From NCBI GenBank assembly GCA_045586385.1, contig JAZNAE010000091.1, positions 1 through 64,000 on the forward strand: a stretch of DNA of 64,000 nt, written 5' to 3'. A model generated the notes under the pieces. The model was given only the letters and a program-made list of their open reading frames with translations. It was not told the origin of the DNA and ran no database searches. Position 1 is the stretch's first letter. Each line of letters opens with the position of its first letter. Positions 24,569-34,432 of this stretch are shown in pieces. The translations under genes and the position numbers were made by a program. This DNA is from Suilimivivens sp045586385 (GTDB lineage Bacteria; Bacillota; Clostridia; Lachnospirales; Lachnospiraceae).

Positions 24569-25894
24569 ATGAAGCATTTGATAAAGGAAGTATTACCCGG
24601 TAGTATTGCAGAAGAACTGGAAATAGAGGCGGGGGATTATCTGGTCTCCGTGAACGGACAAGAACTTGAAGACATCTTTGATTATCAATTTCAAACAGAA
24701 GATACTTATATTGAAATTTTACTTGAAAAAAAAGACGGAGAACCGTGGATTTTGGAAGTGGATAAAGAAGAAGATGAAGATTTGGGGATAGTTTTTGATA
24801 ACGGATTGATGGATGAATATAGGTCCTGTCATAATAAATGTATTTTTTGCTTTATCGATCAGATGCCTAAGGGTATGCGGGAAACATTATATTTTAAAGA
24901 TGACGATTCCAGGTTGTCATTTTTACAGGGGAACTATGTGACTCTTACCAATATGTCAGATCATGACCTTGACAGGATTATTGAATATCATTTATCGCCC
25001 ATTAATATTTCTTTTCAGACAATGAATCCCGTTCTCCGGTGTAAAATGCTGAATAACCGCTTTGCGGGAGATGCCCTGAAAAAAGTAGACAGGCTTTATA
25101 AAGCAGGAATTACCATGAATGGGCAGATAGTACTTTGTAAAGGAATCAATGATGGGGATGAACTTCGTTACAGTATTCGTGAAATGATGAAATATATGCC
25201 TCATTTGGAAAGTGTGTCTGTTGTTCCGGTAGGTCTTTCTAAATACAGGGAGGGATTATATCCGTTAGAACCTTTTCATAAAGAAGATGCAAAAGAGGTC
25301 TTGTCCATCATTCATGGCTTTCAGGAAGAAATCTATAAGGAACATGGAATACATTTTATTCATGCCAGTGATGAGTGGTATATTCTGGCAGAGCAAGAAT
25401 TGCCGCAGGAAGAAGTTTATGACGGGTATCTGCAGCTCGAAAACGGCGTTGGGATGCTTAGGCTTCTGCTGAATGAATTTGAAGATGGATTAATACGTTT
25501 ATCAAAGAAAAAAATACTTAAAATAAAGAAAAGAACCATATCTCTTGTGACAGGAAGATTATCATATCCTTATATAAAACAGATGGCAGAAAAAGTTTGT
25601 GAATTATTTCCACAGCTTACGGTTCGTGTTTATGATATCAGGAATGATTTCTTTGGAGAGATGATAACCGTGTCCGGACTTTTGACAGGGCAGGATATTA
25701 TTTCACAGTTAAAGGATAAACCCCTCGGAGAAGTTGTTTATTTGCCTCAAAATGTGTTAAGGAGCGGAGAGGAAGTTTTCCTTGATGATGTAACGGTATC
25801 AGATATGGAAAAGGCTTTACAAGTGCCCGTAGATATTGTAAAATCAAGCGGATATGACTTTTTAAATTCAGTAATCGGAAAGGATTTGTTATGA
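24569..25894 (+). CDS. PDZ/radical-SAM/DUF512 protein
   Basis: 441 residues: an N-terminal PDZ-like segment (IKEVLPGSIAEELEIEAGDYL), a radical-SAM-like region with CHNKCIFCFID (CxxxCxxC, about residues 87-94), and a C-terminal DUF512 domain. A conserved Firmicute protein of unproven function, very often next to der, as here. Start ATG 24569 with GAGAGG upstream. Its stop overlaps the der start (ATGA), so they are coupled. Predicted Fe-S/SAM chemistry is inferred from the cysteine motif. Confidence 0.93.
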   Translation: MKHLIKEVLPGSIAEELEIEAGDYLVSVNGQELEDIFDYQFQTEDTYIEILLEKKDGEPWILEVDKEEDEDLGIVFDNGLMDEYRSCHNKCIFCFIDQMPKGMRETLYFKDDDSRLSFLQGNYVTLTNMSDHDLDRIIEYHLSPINISFQTMNPVLRCKMLNNRFAGDALKKVDRLYKAGITMNGQIVLCKGINDGDELRYSIREMMKYMPHLESVSVVPVGLSKYREGLYPLEPFHKEDAKEVLSIIHGFQEEIYKEHGIHFIHASDEWYILAEQELPQEEVYDGYLQLENGVGMLRLLLNEFEDGLIRLSKKKILKIKKRTISLVTGRLSYPYIKQMAEKVCELFPQLTVRVYDIRNDFFGEMITVSGLLTGQDIISQLKDKPLGEVVYLPQNVLRSGEEVFLDDVTVSDMEKALQVPVDIVKSSGYDFLNSVIGKDLL

Positions 25895-27228
25895 GTAAAA
25901 GAAAAGGAAAGCCCATTGTAGCAGTTGTAGGTCGCCCCAATGTCGGTAAGTCTACCTTGTTCAATGCGTTGGCAGGAGAGAGGATTTCAATTGTAAAAGA
26001 CACACCGGGAATTACAAGGGACCGAATTTACGCTGATGTTAGTTGGCTGAATCATTCCTTTACATTAATAGATACCGGTGGTATTGAACCGGACAGTAAG
26101 GATGTTATCTTATCACAGATGCGTGAACAGGCTGAAATTGCAATTAATACGGCAGATGTAATCATGTTTATGGTGGATGTCCGTCAAGGACTTCAGGATG
26201 CAGATGCGAAGGTGGCGGACATGCTTCGCCGTTCCCATAAGCCGGTTGTTCTTGTTGTAAATAAAGTTGATAATTTCGAAAAATATATGGCGGATGTCTA
26301 TGAGTTTTATAATCTGGGAATTGGGGAACCATTCCCTATTTCTGCTGCCAATCAATTGGGCGTAGGCGACATGCTGGATGAAGTGACAAGCCATTTTGGG
26401 GAAGAGAGTCTTACAGATGAGGAAGATGAACGTATCCGTGTTGCGATTGTAGGAAAACCCAATGTAGGGAAATCTTCTTTAATTAATAAAATGCTTGGTG
26501 AAAACAGATTGATTGTTTCCAATATAGCAGGTACTACCAGAGATGCTGTAGATACACCGGTTACCCATAACGGAAAAGAATATGTTTTTATTGATACGGC
26601 AGGGCTTAGACGCAAAAATAAAATTAAAGAAGAATTAGAGCGGTTTATGATTGTCCGTACCGTTAGTGCGGTAGAACGTGCCGATATTGTTATTTTGTTA
26701 ATTGATGCTATGGAAGGCGTAACCGAACAGGATGCGAAAATCGCAGGTATTGCCCACGAAAGAGGTAAAGCGGTGATTATTGCCGTGAATAAGTGGGATG
26801 CCATTGAAAAGGATAATAAAACTGTTAATCAGTATACTGCCAAGATAAGAGAAATTTTATCTTATATGCCTTATGCAGAAATTACATTTATTTCTGCAGC
26901 AACCGGACAAAGAATCAATAAATTGTATGAACTCATTGACATGGTGGCGGAAAATCATGCGATGAGAGTTTCCACAGGTGTGCTTAATGAAATTATGGCG
27001 GAAGCAGTTGCTATGCAACAGCCGCCTTCGGATAAGGGTAAGAGACTCCGTCTTTATTATATTACCCAGGCATCGGTGAAACCGCCGACCTTTGTTATTT
27101 TTGTAAATGATAAAGAACTTATGCATTTTTCCTATACAAGATACATTGAAAATCAAATCAGAGAGGCGTTTGGGTTTAAAGGGACACCTCTGAAATTCAT
27201 CATAAGAGAAAGAAAGGAAAATAAATAA
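25891..27228 (+). CDS. der: Ribosome-assembly GTPase Der (EngA)
   Basis: Double-GTPase needed for 50S maturation. 445 residues: first G domain with GRPNVGKSTLFN, DTGGIE and NKVD; second with GKPNVGKSSLIN, DTAGLRRK and NKWD; and a C-terminal KH-like domain (about 355-440). Overlaps the DUF512 gene by four bases and plsY starts two bases after its last base. Confidence 0.98.
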   Translation: MSKRKGKPIVAVVGRPNVGKSTLFNALAGERISIVKDTPGITRDRIYADVSWLNHSFTLIDTGGIEPDSKDVILSQMREQAEIAINTADVIMFMVDVRQGLQDADAKVADMLRRSHKPVVLVVNKVDNFEKYMADVYEFYNLGIGEPFPISAANQLGVGDMLDEVTSHFGEESLTDEEDERIRVAIVGKPNVGKSSLINKMLGENRLIVSNIAGTTRDAVDTPVTHNGKEYVFIDTAGLRRKNKIKEELERFMIVRTVSAVERADIVILLIDAMEGVTEQDAKIAGIAHERGKAVIIAVNKWDAIEKDNKTVNQYTAKIREILSYMPYAEITFISAATGQRINKLYELIDMVAENHAMRVSTGVLNEIMAEAVAMQQPPSDKGKRLRLYYITQASVKPPTFVIFVNDKELMHFSYTRYIENQIREAFGFKGTPLKFIIRERKENK

Positions 27229-27229
27229 A

Positions 27230-27880
27230 GTGGAACGTTTATTTTGTATTGTAATCGGATATGTGTTTGGCCTTTTCCAGACAGCATTTATATATGGTAA
27301 GATGCACGGCATTGATATCAGGGAACACGGAAGCGGTAATGCAGGAACTACCAATACCTTGCGTGTGTTAGGAAAAAAAGCAGGATTAATTGTGCTTTTG
27401 GGAGATATTTTAAAATGTATACTTGCGGTAGTTGTATGTGGACTACTTTTCGCAAATTCCTATCCGGATGAAGTGTATCTGTTAAAATTATATGCAGCAA
27501 CCGGTGCAATACTCGGACATAATTTTCCTTTCTATTTAGGATTCAAAGGAGGCAAGGGAATTGCGGCAACAGCAGGATTTATAGCAGCATTTCACCCTTT
27601 ATTTATTCCGGTAGGATTAATTCTATTTTTTGGAACATTTATCATTACACACTATGTTTCATTGGGATCATTGCTTGTATATGCAGGAGTTATGATTCAA
27701 ATGGTGATTTGCGGACAGATGGGATTGTTCGGTGCAACGCAGACAGTCTTAATTGAAATGTATATTGTAACAGCATTTCTTACAGTGATGGCTTATTGGA
27801 AGCATAAGGATAATATTAAGCGTCTTATAGCAGGAAATGAAAGAAAGACATATCTTAGTAAAAAAAATAAAGTAGATTAA
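27230..27880 (+). CDS. plsY: Acyl-phosphate:glycerol-3-phosphate acyltransferase PlsY
   Basis: Membrane enzyme making lysophosphatidate from acyl-phosphate and glycerol 3-phosphate, the first step of phospholipid synthesis with PlsX. 216 residues, about five transmembrane segments. The three family loops are present: EHGSGNAGTTNTLRVLG, GHNFPFYLGFKGGKGIA and the following hydrophobic segment with H-Y-V-S-L-G-S. Starts at GTG. The next gene, gpsA, supplies its glycerol 3-phosphate substrate. Confidence 0.96.
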   Translation: MERLFCIVIGYVFGLFQTAFIYGKMHGIDIREHGSGNAGTTNTLRVLGKKAGLIVLLGDILKCILAVVVCGLLFANSYPDEVYLLKLYAATGAILGHNFPFYLGFKGGKGIAATAGFIAAFHPLFIPVGLILFFGTFIITHYVSLGSLLVYAGVMIQMVICGQMGLFGATQTVLIEMYIVTAFLTVMAYWKHKDNIKRLIAGNERKTYLSKKNKVD

Positions 27881-27907
27881 TTTAGGATTGTTGAGAGGTT
27901 AATGATT

Positions 27908-28945
27908 ATGGCAAAAATAGGTGTTATCGGAGCAGGAAGTTGGGGGACAGCACTTGCATTACTCCTTTATAAAAATGGATGCGAGGTATCAGTTTGGTCT
28001 GCACTTAAAGATGAAATTGATATGTTAAACCGTGAACATGAACAGAAAGACAAACTGCCCGGCGTCAAATTACCTGAGGATATGATTTTTACAACAAATC
28101 TACAGGAAGCCATTGAAGAAAAGGATGTGCTTGTTTTGGCAGTGCCTTCTCCGTTTACCAGAAGTACGGCTGCTAAAATGGCCTCATATGTGAGCGAGGG
28201 ACAGAAAATTGTTAATGTTGCAAAGGGTATTGAAGAAACAACGCTGATGACACTTTCTGAAATTATAGAAGAAGAAATTCCGAATGCAGATGTTTCTGTG
28301 CTTTCAGGACCTTCTCATGCGGAAGAAGTAGGAAGAGGGATACCGACCACCATTGTAGTCGGTTCCAAAACAAGGGAAACGGCAGAGTATTTACAAAATT
28401 TATTTATGAATGAAGTGTTTCGTGTATATACCTGTGCAGATGTACTGGGAATTGAACTTGGTGCGGCACTGAAGAATGTGGTTGCACTTGCTGCGGGTAT
28501 TGCAGATGGTTTAGGATATGGAGATAACACAAAAGCAGCACTTATTACCAGAGGAATTGCGGAAATTGCAAGACTTGGTATTCATATGGGATGTCGGATA
28601 GAAACTTTTTACGGATTGACAGGAATCGGAGATTTGATTGTAACCTGTGCTTCTATGCATTCCAGAAACCGTCGTGCCGGTATTTTAATCGGACAGGGCA
28701 AGACAATGAAAGAAGCCATGGATGAAGTAAAGATGGTTGTGGAAGGGGTTTATTCCGCCAAAGCCGGATATGCACTGTCACAGAAATATCAGGTCAGTAT
28801 GCCGATTATTGAACAGGTAAATAAAGTGCTTTTTGAAGAAGCAAGTGCTTCCGAGGCAGTAAAAGAGTTAATGCTTCGCGATAAGAAGGCAGAAAATATT
28901 GATTTAAGACAACTATCTCAAAGTGATGTAGAAATGCCTTGGTAG
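27908..28945 (+). CDS. gpsA: Glycerol-3-phosphate dehydrogenase [NAD(P)+]
   Basis: Reduces dihydroxyacetone phosphate to glycerol 3-phosphate for PlsY. 345 residues: Rossmann motif GVIGAGSWGTALA at the N-terminus, LSGPSHAEEV, ALKNVVALAAGIADGLGYGDN (catalytic lysine) and GLTGIGDLIVTC. Start: ATG 27908 is nine bases from GAGAGG, whereas ATG 27902 is only three bases away, so 27908 is preferred (two residues shorter). Confidence 0.97.
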   Translation: MAKIGVIGAGSWGTALALLLYKNGCEVSVWSALKDEIDMLNREHEQKDKLPGVKLPEDMIFTTNLQEAIEEKDVLVLAVPSPFTRSTAAKMASYVSEGQKIVNVAKGIEETTLMTLSEIIEEEIPNADVSVLSGPSHAEEVGRGIPTTIVVGSKTRETAEYLQNLFMNEVFRVYTCADVLGIELGAALKNVVALAAGIADGLGYGDNTKAALITRGIAEIARLGIHMGCRIETFYGLTGIGDLIVTCASMHSRNRRAGILIGQGKTMKEAMDEVKMVVEGVYSAKAGYALSQKYQVSMPIIEQVNKVLFEEASASEAVKELMLRDKKAENIDLRQLSQSDVEMPW

Positions 28946-28981
28946 TAATGTGCGTTAAAATAGATGTGATGGGGATACTCA

Positions 28982-29896
28982 ATGGAAGAAAATAAAAAGG
29001 ATGATTTTTGGGATTCATCGGATGACCCTTTCTGGAAAGAGCCGGTTGTTGATAGCGATTGGTTTAAAAGTGAGCCATTATCTTCATGGAATACAAGTCA
29101 GGATTTACAGGAAGAAAAGCCGGTAGTAGAAGAAACGAAAAAAAATCATACCAATGAAATGCAAAATCCATATGTATATCAGGAAGAGAAACAACCTGTA
29201 AATAGACATCAGTCTGCAGAAGAGGTTTTTCGCCGGCTTACCGGTGAAAAAACAAAAAAAAGTATTAATAAAACGAAATTAAGCAAAAGAAGAGCCTGTT
29301 GTATCGGATTTGCAGGATTTACGATTTTATGTGCTTTATTTTTCCTTGTTTTGATGATGATTGATAAAAGTAAAGCCACAGATGCCATCCGTAATATGAA
29401 GGTTGAGACTGTAACTGTGGAAAACAAGTTCGTCATGTACGGGAACAATGAAGTGACGTTGGAAAGCAGTGCCTATCATGTGGAAAAGGCAGCTCACTCT
29501 GAGGGATTTCCCGAAGACGCTATGTTGGTTGCTGTCCGTTGCGTGATTATATCTGAAATATATAAAAGGAATACCATAATAAAGAGCCCTTATTTGGGAT
29601 TTGATTATGAAGGAGAAACCCTTTATATTACTGCAAGTTCATCATATTCCGTAAATGATTATTTGGTGGATACGAAATATTATAATGAGGTCTTAAGTCC
29701 TTATGGAGAAGGAAACGGCCTTACATCGGAAGGGTTCTATTGCTTTATAATTCCTAAGGGTGCTGAAAATCCCAGAATTTATTTTGAAGAAACCAAGGTT
29801 GTGAATCATGTTGATGTGGTAACAAAAGTATTTGAGAAAACACTGAATTTCAATCGTTTCACAAAAGAACATACGGAAAGTAAGGAGGGCAAATGA
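28982..29896 (+). CDS. Single-pass membrane protein of unknown function
   Basis: 304 residues. Acidic, tryptophan-containing cytoplasmic N-terminus (WDSSDDPFW, then VVDSDWF), a basic stretch with VFRRLTGEKTKKS, one transmembrane helix (about 105-127) and an extracytoplasmic domain of about 175 residues with predicted beta character and no recognised family. The stop overlaps the start region of the next gene, also a small membrane protein with an extracellular beta-like domain, and both precede a MoxR/VWA pair. Function unknown; possible clients or partners of the MoxR system (inference from order only). Confidence 0.65.
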   Translation: MEENKKDDFWDSSDDPFWKEPVVDSDWFKSEPLSSWNTSQDLQEEKPVVEETKKNHTNEMQNPYVYQEEKQPVNRHQSAEEVFRRLTGEKTKKSINKTKLSKRRACCIGFAGFTILCALFFLVLMMIDKSKATDAIRNMKVETVTVENKFVMYGNNEVTLESSAYHVEKAAHSEGFPEDAMLVAVRCVIISEIYKRNTIIKSPYLGFDYEGETLYITASSSYSVNDYLVDTKYYNEVLSPYGEGNGLTSEGFYCFIIPKGAENPRIYFEETKVVNHVDVVTKVFEKTLNFNRFTKEHTESKEGK

Positions 29897-30384
29897 TGAA
29901 AATTTTTTTGAAAAATTTTCTGACAGTTATCATCTGCATAGCCTGTGCATTTACTTGTGTTATATTCTTTGTGATTTATCTGATTCAAATAGATGAGTTG
30001 AATTACAGTCCTTATAAAATGACAGACCCAAAGCTTACAGAAGTAACTGCAATATCCCTTGGAAAAGATTATGAAGGAATGTCTTACGAAGGAATGTCCA
30101 CCTATCTGTTAAAAATCAAAGTAGAGAATGATTCTGCCATTGGTATAGATACAACTAACATTCATCTTCTTTATGATGTGGATGCTTATGGTGACTATTC
30201 TTACATAATTACGGGAGATGCAGCTTTTGAATTTGGAAGATGGGATAGGAACTATTATATCAGACCCGGAGAAACATGTACATTACTTCGTTTGATTGCA
30301 ATCGATGATGGATGTGAGAAATTTGATTTAATCTTAAGGGATTTTGAGTACGAAGATAAACAGACGGTAACCGTGAATTTATAA
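29896..30384 (+). CDS. Small single-pass membrane protein of unknown function
   Basis: 162 residues: N-terminal transmembrane helix (about 8-30), then an extracytoplasmic domain with TYLLKIKVENDSAIGI, FEFGRWDRNYYIRPGETCTLL and a beta-rich pattern resembling DUF4352-type domains (tentative). No cysteine after the signal, so an anchored rather than a lipidated protein. GGAGGG at 29884-29889 fits ATG 29896 better than ATG 29893. Fourteen bases to the moxR-like gene. Confidence 0.65.
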   Translation: MKIFLKNFLTVIICIACAFTCVIFFVIYLIQIDELNYSPYKMTDPKLTEVTAISLGKDYEGMSYEGMSTYLLKIKVENDSAIGIDTTNIHLLYDVDAYGDYSYIITGDAAFEFGRWDRNYYIRPGETCTLLRLIAIDDGCEKFDLILRDFEYEDKQTVTVNL

Positions 30385-30398
30385 GGAGGATTAAGAGT

Positions 30399-31208
30399 AT
30401 GCAACAGTTTGGCAGTACACAAGAATATGTGGCATCACAGCAACTTATGGCAAGTGTGAATGTAGCAATTGCGCTTAAAAAACCGTTACTTGTTAAGGGA
30501 GAACCCGGGACGGGAAAGACGATGCTGGCAGAGGCAGTAGCGAAATCTCTTGGGAAAAAATTGATTATCTGGAATATTAAATCTACCACAAAGGCCCAGG
30601 ACGGACTTTATATGTATGATACCATTCAGAGGCTTTACGATGGACAGTTCGGCGAAGAAGGGGTGGATGATATCGCGAGATATATTAAATTGGGTAAATT
30701 GGGAGAAGCCTTCGACAGTGATGAACAGGTAATCCTTTTAATAGATGAAATTGATAAGGCAGATTTGGAATTTCCCAATGACCTTCTTTGGGAACTTGAT
30801 CAAATGGAATTTTATATACATGAAACAAAGAGAACGGTTAAGGCAAAAACCCGTCCTATTGTAATTATTACTTCCAATGCAGAGAAGGAATTGCCGGATG
30901 CATTTCTTAGAAGATGTATTTTCCACTATATTGATTTCCCGGATGAAGCATTAATGGAAGAAATCGTCAGAACACATCATCCTGATGTAGAGACAAATCT
31001 TTTAAAGAATGCTATGGATGTATTTTATCAGATCCGTTCTTTAAAGGATATTCGTAAAAAGCCAAGTACATCCGAGTTGATTGACTGGATTAATGCATTA
31101 CAAATCGGCGGAATATCTGCAGACAGAATCAGAAGTGAACTTCCTTTTGTAGGCGTTATTGTAAAGAAGGATGAAGATCTGGAGGGACTTAGCCAGAGAA
31201 TCAATTAA
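30399..31208 (+). CDS. MoxR-type AAA+ ATPase
   Basis: 269-residue MoxR-family AAA+ ATPase, chaperone-like proteins that act with VWA-domain partners. Walker A GEPGTGKTMLAEAVA (about residues 31-45), Walker B VILLIDEIDKAD (about 110-121), sensor VIITSNAEKELPDAFLRRC with the arginine finger. GGAGG precedes the ATG. The VWA gene follows after 11 bases, the classic pair. Target unknown. Confidence 0.92.
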   Translation: MQQFGSTQEYVASQQLMASVNVAIALKKPLLVKGEPGTGKTMLAEAVAKSLGKKLIIWNIKSTTKAQDGLYMYDTIQRLYDGQFGEEGVDDIARYIKLGKLGEAFDSDEQVILLIDEIDKADLEFPNDLLWELDQMEFYIHETKRTVKAKTRPIVIITSNAEKELPDAFLRRCIFHYIDFPDEALMEEIVRTHHPDVETNLLKNAMDVFYQIRSLKDIRKKPSTSELIDWINALQIGGISADRIRSELPFVGVIVKKDEDLEGLSQRIN

Positions 31209-31219
31209 GAGGATAGCAT

Positions 31220-32428
31220 ATGTTTACAAAGTTCTTTTATACCTGTAGGGCAAAAGGACTTCGGATTGCCTTGACCGAATGGCTTACCTTGCAGGAAGCA
31301 TTGGAAAAGGGACTTGCAGGAAGCAGCCTTACAGAGTTTTATTACTTATCCAGAATGATTATGGTAAAAAGTGAAACGGATTTTGATAAATTTGATATGG
31401 CATTTGAAGAAGTGTTCAAAGGAATCCAGTCTGAAAATGAAGTGACGAAAGCTATGCTCAGGTGGCTTGATAAATCTGAACTCATTGATATGGTGGATGA
31501 AGAAGACCGATTTAGAATGAATGAGCAGGATGGACTTTTTCATGATCTTGATAAGGATGAAGTGGAAGCAAAATTTAAAGAAAGACTTCGTGATCAGGAC
31601 AGTGAACACAATGGCGGTAGTTTTTGGATCGGGAGTATGGGTAAAACATCCTTTGGTAATGCCGGCGGTAACATGGGCGGTATCCGTGTAGGCGGTCAAA
31701 CCGGTTATCAAAGTGCATTTCAGGTGATCGGTGCCCGCAAGTATCGTGATTTCAGGGATGACAGAGTGTTAGAGAACAGGCAGTTCCAATTGGCACTGCG
31801 TAAGTTACGCCAGTTTTCTACGAAACTGGATATTCCAAAGACTGAACTTGACATTAACGGAACGGTTGATAAAACCTGTAACAATGGTGGCCTCCTGCAA
31901 ATTGTGATGGAACGGCCCAGAAAAAATGCGGTGAAACTTCTTTTACTCATGGATTCCGGCGGAACAATGATTCCTTATAGCTCTTTGTTAAATGATTTGT
32001 TCCAATCCGTAAATAAATCCAATCATTATAAGGATGTAAAGATTTACTATTTTCATAATTGTATTTATTCAAAACTCTACAAGACGCCTGAATGCGAAAA
32101 CGGAGAATGGATTGATACGGAATGGATGTTCAGAAACCTTGACAGTGATTATAAGGTGATTATTGTAGGCGACGCTGCCATGGCACCGGAGGAACTGTAT
32201 TCCACGACCGGAAATTACAGAGGGCCTAACGGAGGCCTTTCCGGATATGAATGGTTACAGCTTGTAAAGCGGCATTATAAGAAAATTGTATGGCTTAATC
32301 CCAAGATGGCACCGGGACATGCACCGTGGAGAGAGGCAGAGACTGCTGTCAAAGCGATGTTTCCCATGTATAAATTAACGGTAGACGGATTAAACCGTGC
32401 TATGTTAAAATTAATCAGCAATAAATAA
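31220..32428 (+). CDS. VWA-domain (CoxE-like) protein, partner of the MoxR ATPase
   Basis: 402 residues. The C-terminal half is a von Willebrand factor A domain starting at VKLLLLMDSGGTMIPYSSLL (about residue 233). The metal-binding DxSxS is D-S-G-G-T here, so the MIDAS is degenerate, although GG-x-M variants exist in this CoxE-like group. The N-terminal half includes a glycine-rich region with GNAGGNMGGIRVGG (about 145-158), then an R-E-N-R-Q-F type linker. No membrane segment. Forms a unit with the MoxR gene. Confidence 0.85.
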   Translation: MFTKFFYTCRAKGLRIALTEWLTLQEALEKGLAGSSLTEFYYLSRMIMVKSETDFDKFDMAFEEVFKGIQSENEVTKAMLRWLDKSELIDMVDEEDRFRMNEQDGLFHDLDKDEVEAKFKERLRDQDSEHNGGSFWIGSMGKTSFGNAGGNMGGIRVGGQTGYQSAFQVIGARKYRDFRDDRVLENRQFQLALRKLRQFSTKLDIPKTELDINGTVDKTCNNGGLLQIVMERPRKNAVKLLLLMDSGGTMIPYSSLLNDLFQSVNKSNHYKDVKIYYFHNCIYSKLYKTPECENGEWIDTEWMFRNLDSDYKVIIVGDAAMAPEELYSTTGNYRGPNGGLSGYEWLQLVKRHYKKIVWLNPKMAPGHAPWREAETAVKAMFPMYKLTVDGLNRAMLKLISNK

Positions 32429-32469
32429 AAAGAATGATAAATTACCATAGAGTAAGAGAGGATACAAAA

Positions 32470-33693
32470 ATGACTATTTTTGACGAATTAAAAGCAAGAG
32501 GACTTCTTGCACAGCTTACGGATGAAGAAGAAATTAAGGAATTAATCAATACCGGAAAAGCAACCTTTTATATTGGTTTTGACCCTACAGCAGATTCCCT
32601 TCATGTAGGCCACTTCATGACGCTTTGTTTGATGAAACGTCTTCAAATGGCAGGAAATAAACCCATTGCCTTAATTGGTGGCGGCACAGCGATGATTGGT
32701 GATCCATCAGGAAGAAGTGATATGCGTTCCATGATGACTACCGAAACCATTGAGCATAACTGTGAATGTTTTAAGAAACAGATGAGCCGTTTTATTGATT
32801 TTTCTGAAGGAAAAGCAATGATGGTTAATAATGCCGACTGGTTACTTGGAAAGAACTATATTGAATTTTTGCGTGAAGTGGGTCCTCATTTCTCCGTTAA
32901 TAACATGCTCCGTGCAGAATGTTATAAGCAGAGAATGGAAAAAGGTTTAAGTTTCCTTGAATTTAACTACATGATTATGCAGAGCTATGACTTTTATGAG
33001 CTATTCCAGAAGTACGGATGTAATTTGCAGTTCGGCGGTGATGACCAGTGGAGTAATATGCTTGGCGGAACAGAACTGATCAGACGTAAATTGGGTAAGG
33101 ATGCTTATGCCATGACCATTACCTTACTTCTTAACTCAGAAGGAAAGAAGATGGGTAAGACACAGAAAGGTGCTGTGTGGCTTGACCCTAATAAGACAAC
33201 ACCTTTTGAATTTTATCAGTACTGGAGAAATGTAGCTGATGCTGACGTTCTGAAGTGTTTACGTATGCTTACATTCCTTCCTCTTGAACAGATTGAAGAG
33301 ATGGATGCGTGGGAAGGCAGCCAGTTAAATCAGGCAAAAGAAATTCTTGCTTACGAACTTACCAATCTTGTTCACGGCGAAGAAGAAGCGAAAAAAGCAC
33401 AGGAAAGTGCAAGAGCATTATTCAGTGCCGGTGTTGCGGCTGATATGCCTACCGCAGAACTTACAGAGGAAGATTTTACAGACGGAAGTATTGATTTAAT
33501 CAGTGTTCTTTGTAAATCAGGATTGGTAACTTCCCGTTCCGAAGGAAGACGTGCTATTGAACAGGGTGGCGTTACCGTAGGAAATGATAAAGTAAGTGAC
33601 ATTAAGGCAGCATATGACAAAGACACTTTTGCAGGCGAAGGTGTTGTTGTAAAGCGTGGTAAAAAGAACTTCCGTAAGGTAGTATTAAAATAA
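32470..33693 (+). CDS. tyrS: Tyrosyl-tRNA synthetase
   Basis: Charges tRNA-Tyr. 407 residues: class I Rossmann domain with HIGH-type HVGHF (about residue 46), YIGFDPTADSLHVGH, GGDDQWSN and the KMSKS-type KMGKT, then a C-terminal S4 RNA-binding domain (about 340-407). Start ATG 32470 after GAGAGG; the longer frame from 32434 has no supporting site. No T-box leader is seen in the 41 bases upstream, consistent with being inside a longer operon. Confidence 0.97.
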   Translation: MTIFDELKARGLLAQLTDEEEIKELINTGKATFYIGFDPTADSLHVGHFMTLCLMKRLQMAGNKPIALIGGGTAMIGDPSGRSDMRSMMTTETIEHNCECFKKQMSRFIDFSEGKAMMVNNADWLLGKNYIEFLREVGPHFSVNNMLRAECYKQRMEKGLSFLEFNYMIMQSYDFYELFQKYGCNLQFGGDDQWSNMLGGTELIRRKLGKDAYAMTITLLLNSEGKKMGKTQKGAVWLDPNKTTPFEFYQYWRNVADADVLKCLRMLTFLPLEQIEEMDAWEGSQLNQAKEILAYELTNLVHGEEEAKKAQESARALFSAGVAADMPTAELTEEDFTDGSIDLISVLCKSGLVTSRSEGRRAIEQGGVTVGNDKVSDIKAAYDKDTFAGEGVVVKRGKKNFRKVVLK

Positions 33694-34382
33694 TGCAGTA
33701 TCAATTAATTAAAAGTAAAAGAAAAACAATTGCCATCTCTTTTGACAGGGATGGCAATTTAATAGTAAAGGCACCTCTCTGGGTAAACAACCGAAAGATA
33801 GCTGAATTTGTAAGTGAGAAACAGGAATGGATTGATGCTACGGCAAAGCGTCTTGAAAACGCCCGCAAAGAAAAAGAGGCATCCCGTATGAAATTGGAAA
33901 ATGGTGATAAGATACCGTATCTTGGCAGAGAACTTATACTAAGTGTGGTTAGGGAAGATAGAAGCCGCGGGAGAATAAAGTGTTTAAATGACCGTATTTT
34001 AATGTGGGTGCCATACGCTGCCGGTTATACGTATAAAAGAGAAATGCTGGAAAAGTGGTATCGGGGGCAGGCGGCAGAGGTTTTACATAAGAAAACCCAT
34101 GAATTTGCAAAAATGTTGCAAGTAGACTTTGAGGCAGTTTATATCAAAGATCAGAAAAGCAGATGGGGAAGCTGTAGCGGACGCGGAAACTTAAATTTTA
34201 ATTTCCGGATTCTGATGGCACCGGAAGAAGTTTGTGATTATGTGGTCATACATGAGTTGTGTCATTTGGTACATATGAATCATTCAAAAGAGTTTTGGGA
34301 TTTGGTAGCTAGCGTTTGTCCCGGCTACAAGGTATGTAAGAAGTGGCTTAAGGAAAACGGGGAAAGACTTTATTTTATTTAA
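33693..34382 (+). CDS. YgjP/DUF45-type zinc metallopeptidase
   Basis: 229 residues, cytoplasmic, M48-related DUF45 (YgjP/WSS1-like) family. The zinc site HELCH (about residue 190) is in VVIHELCHLVHMNHSKEFW, with the downstream conserved H. KDQKSRWGSCSGRGNLNFN is the family signature. Its start overlaps the tyrS stop by one base (TAATG). It ends the long operon: a terminator follows 18 bases later. Substrate unknown. Confidence 0.93.
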   Translation: MQYQLIKSKRKTIAISFDRDGNLIVKAPLWVNNRKIAEFVSEKQEWIDATAKRLENARKEKEASRMKLENGDKIPYLGRELILSVVREDRSRGRIKCLNDRILMWVPYAAGYTYKREMLEKWYRGQAAEVLHKKTHEFAKMLQVDFEAVYIKDQKSRWGSCSGRGNLNFNFRILMAPEEVCDYVVIHELCHLVHMNHSKEFWDLVASVCPGYKVCKKWLKENGERLYFI

Positions 34383-34400
34383 AAGGATATCGCTATATTT

Positions 34401-34432
34401 AAAAAAGACGGGTTATATTTCCCGTCTTTTTG
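34401..34432 (+). terminator. Terminator closing the DUF512-to-ygjP operon
   Basis: AAAAAGACGGG pairs with CCCGTCTTTTT around TTATATTT. The loop and the following bases also hold the candidate spoIVA promoter. Confidence 0.93.

Noticed and set aside
32429..32469. T-box leader before tyrS
   Set aside because: Only 41 bases upstream within an operon, no specifier loop or T-box sequence.
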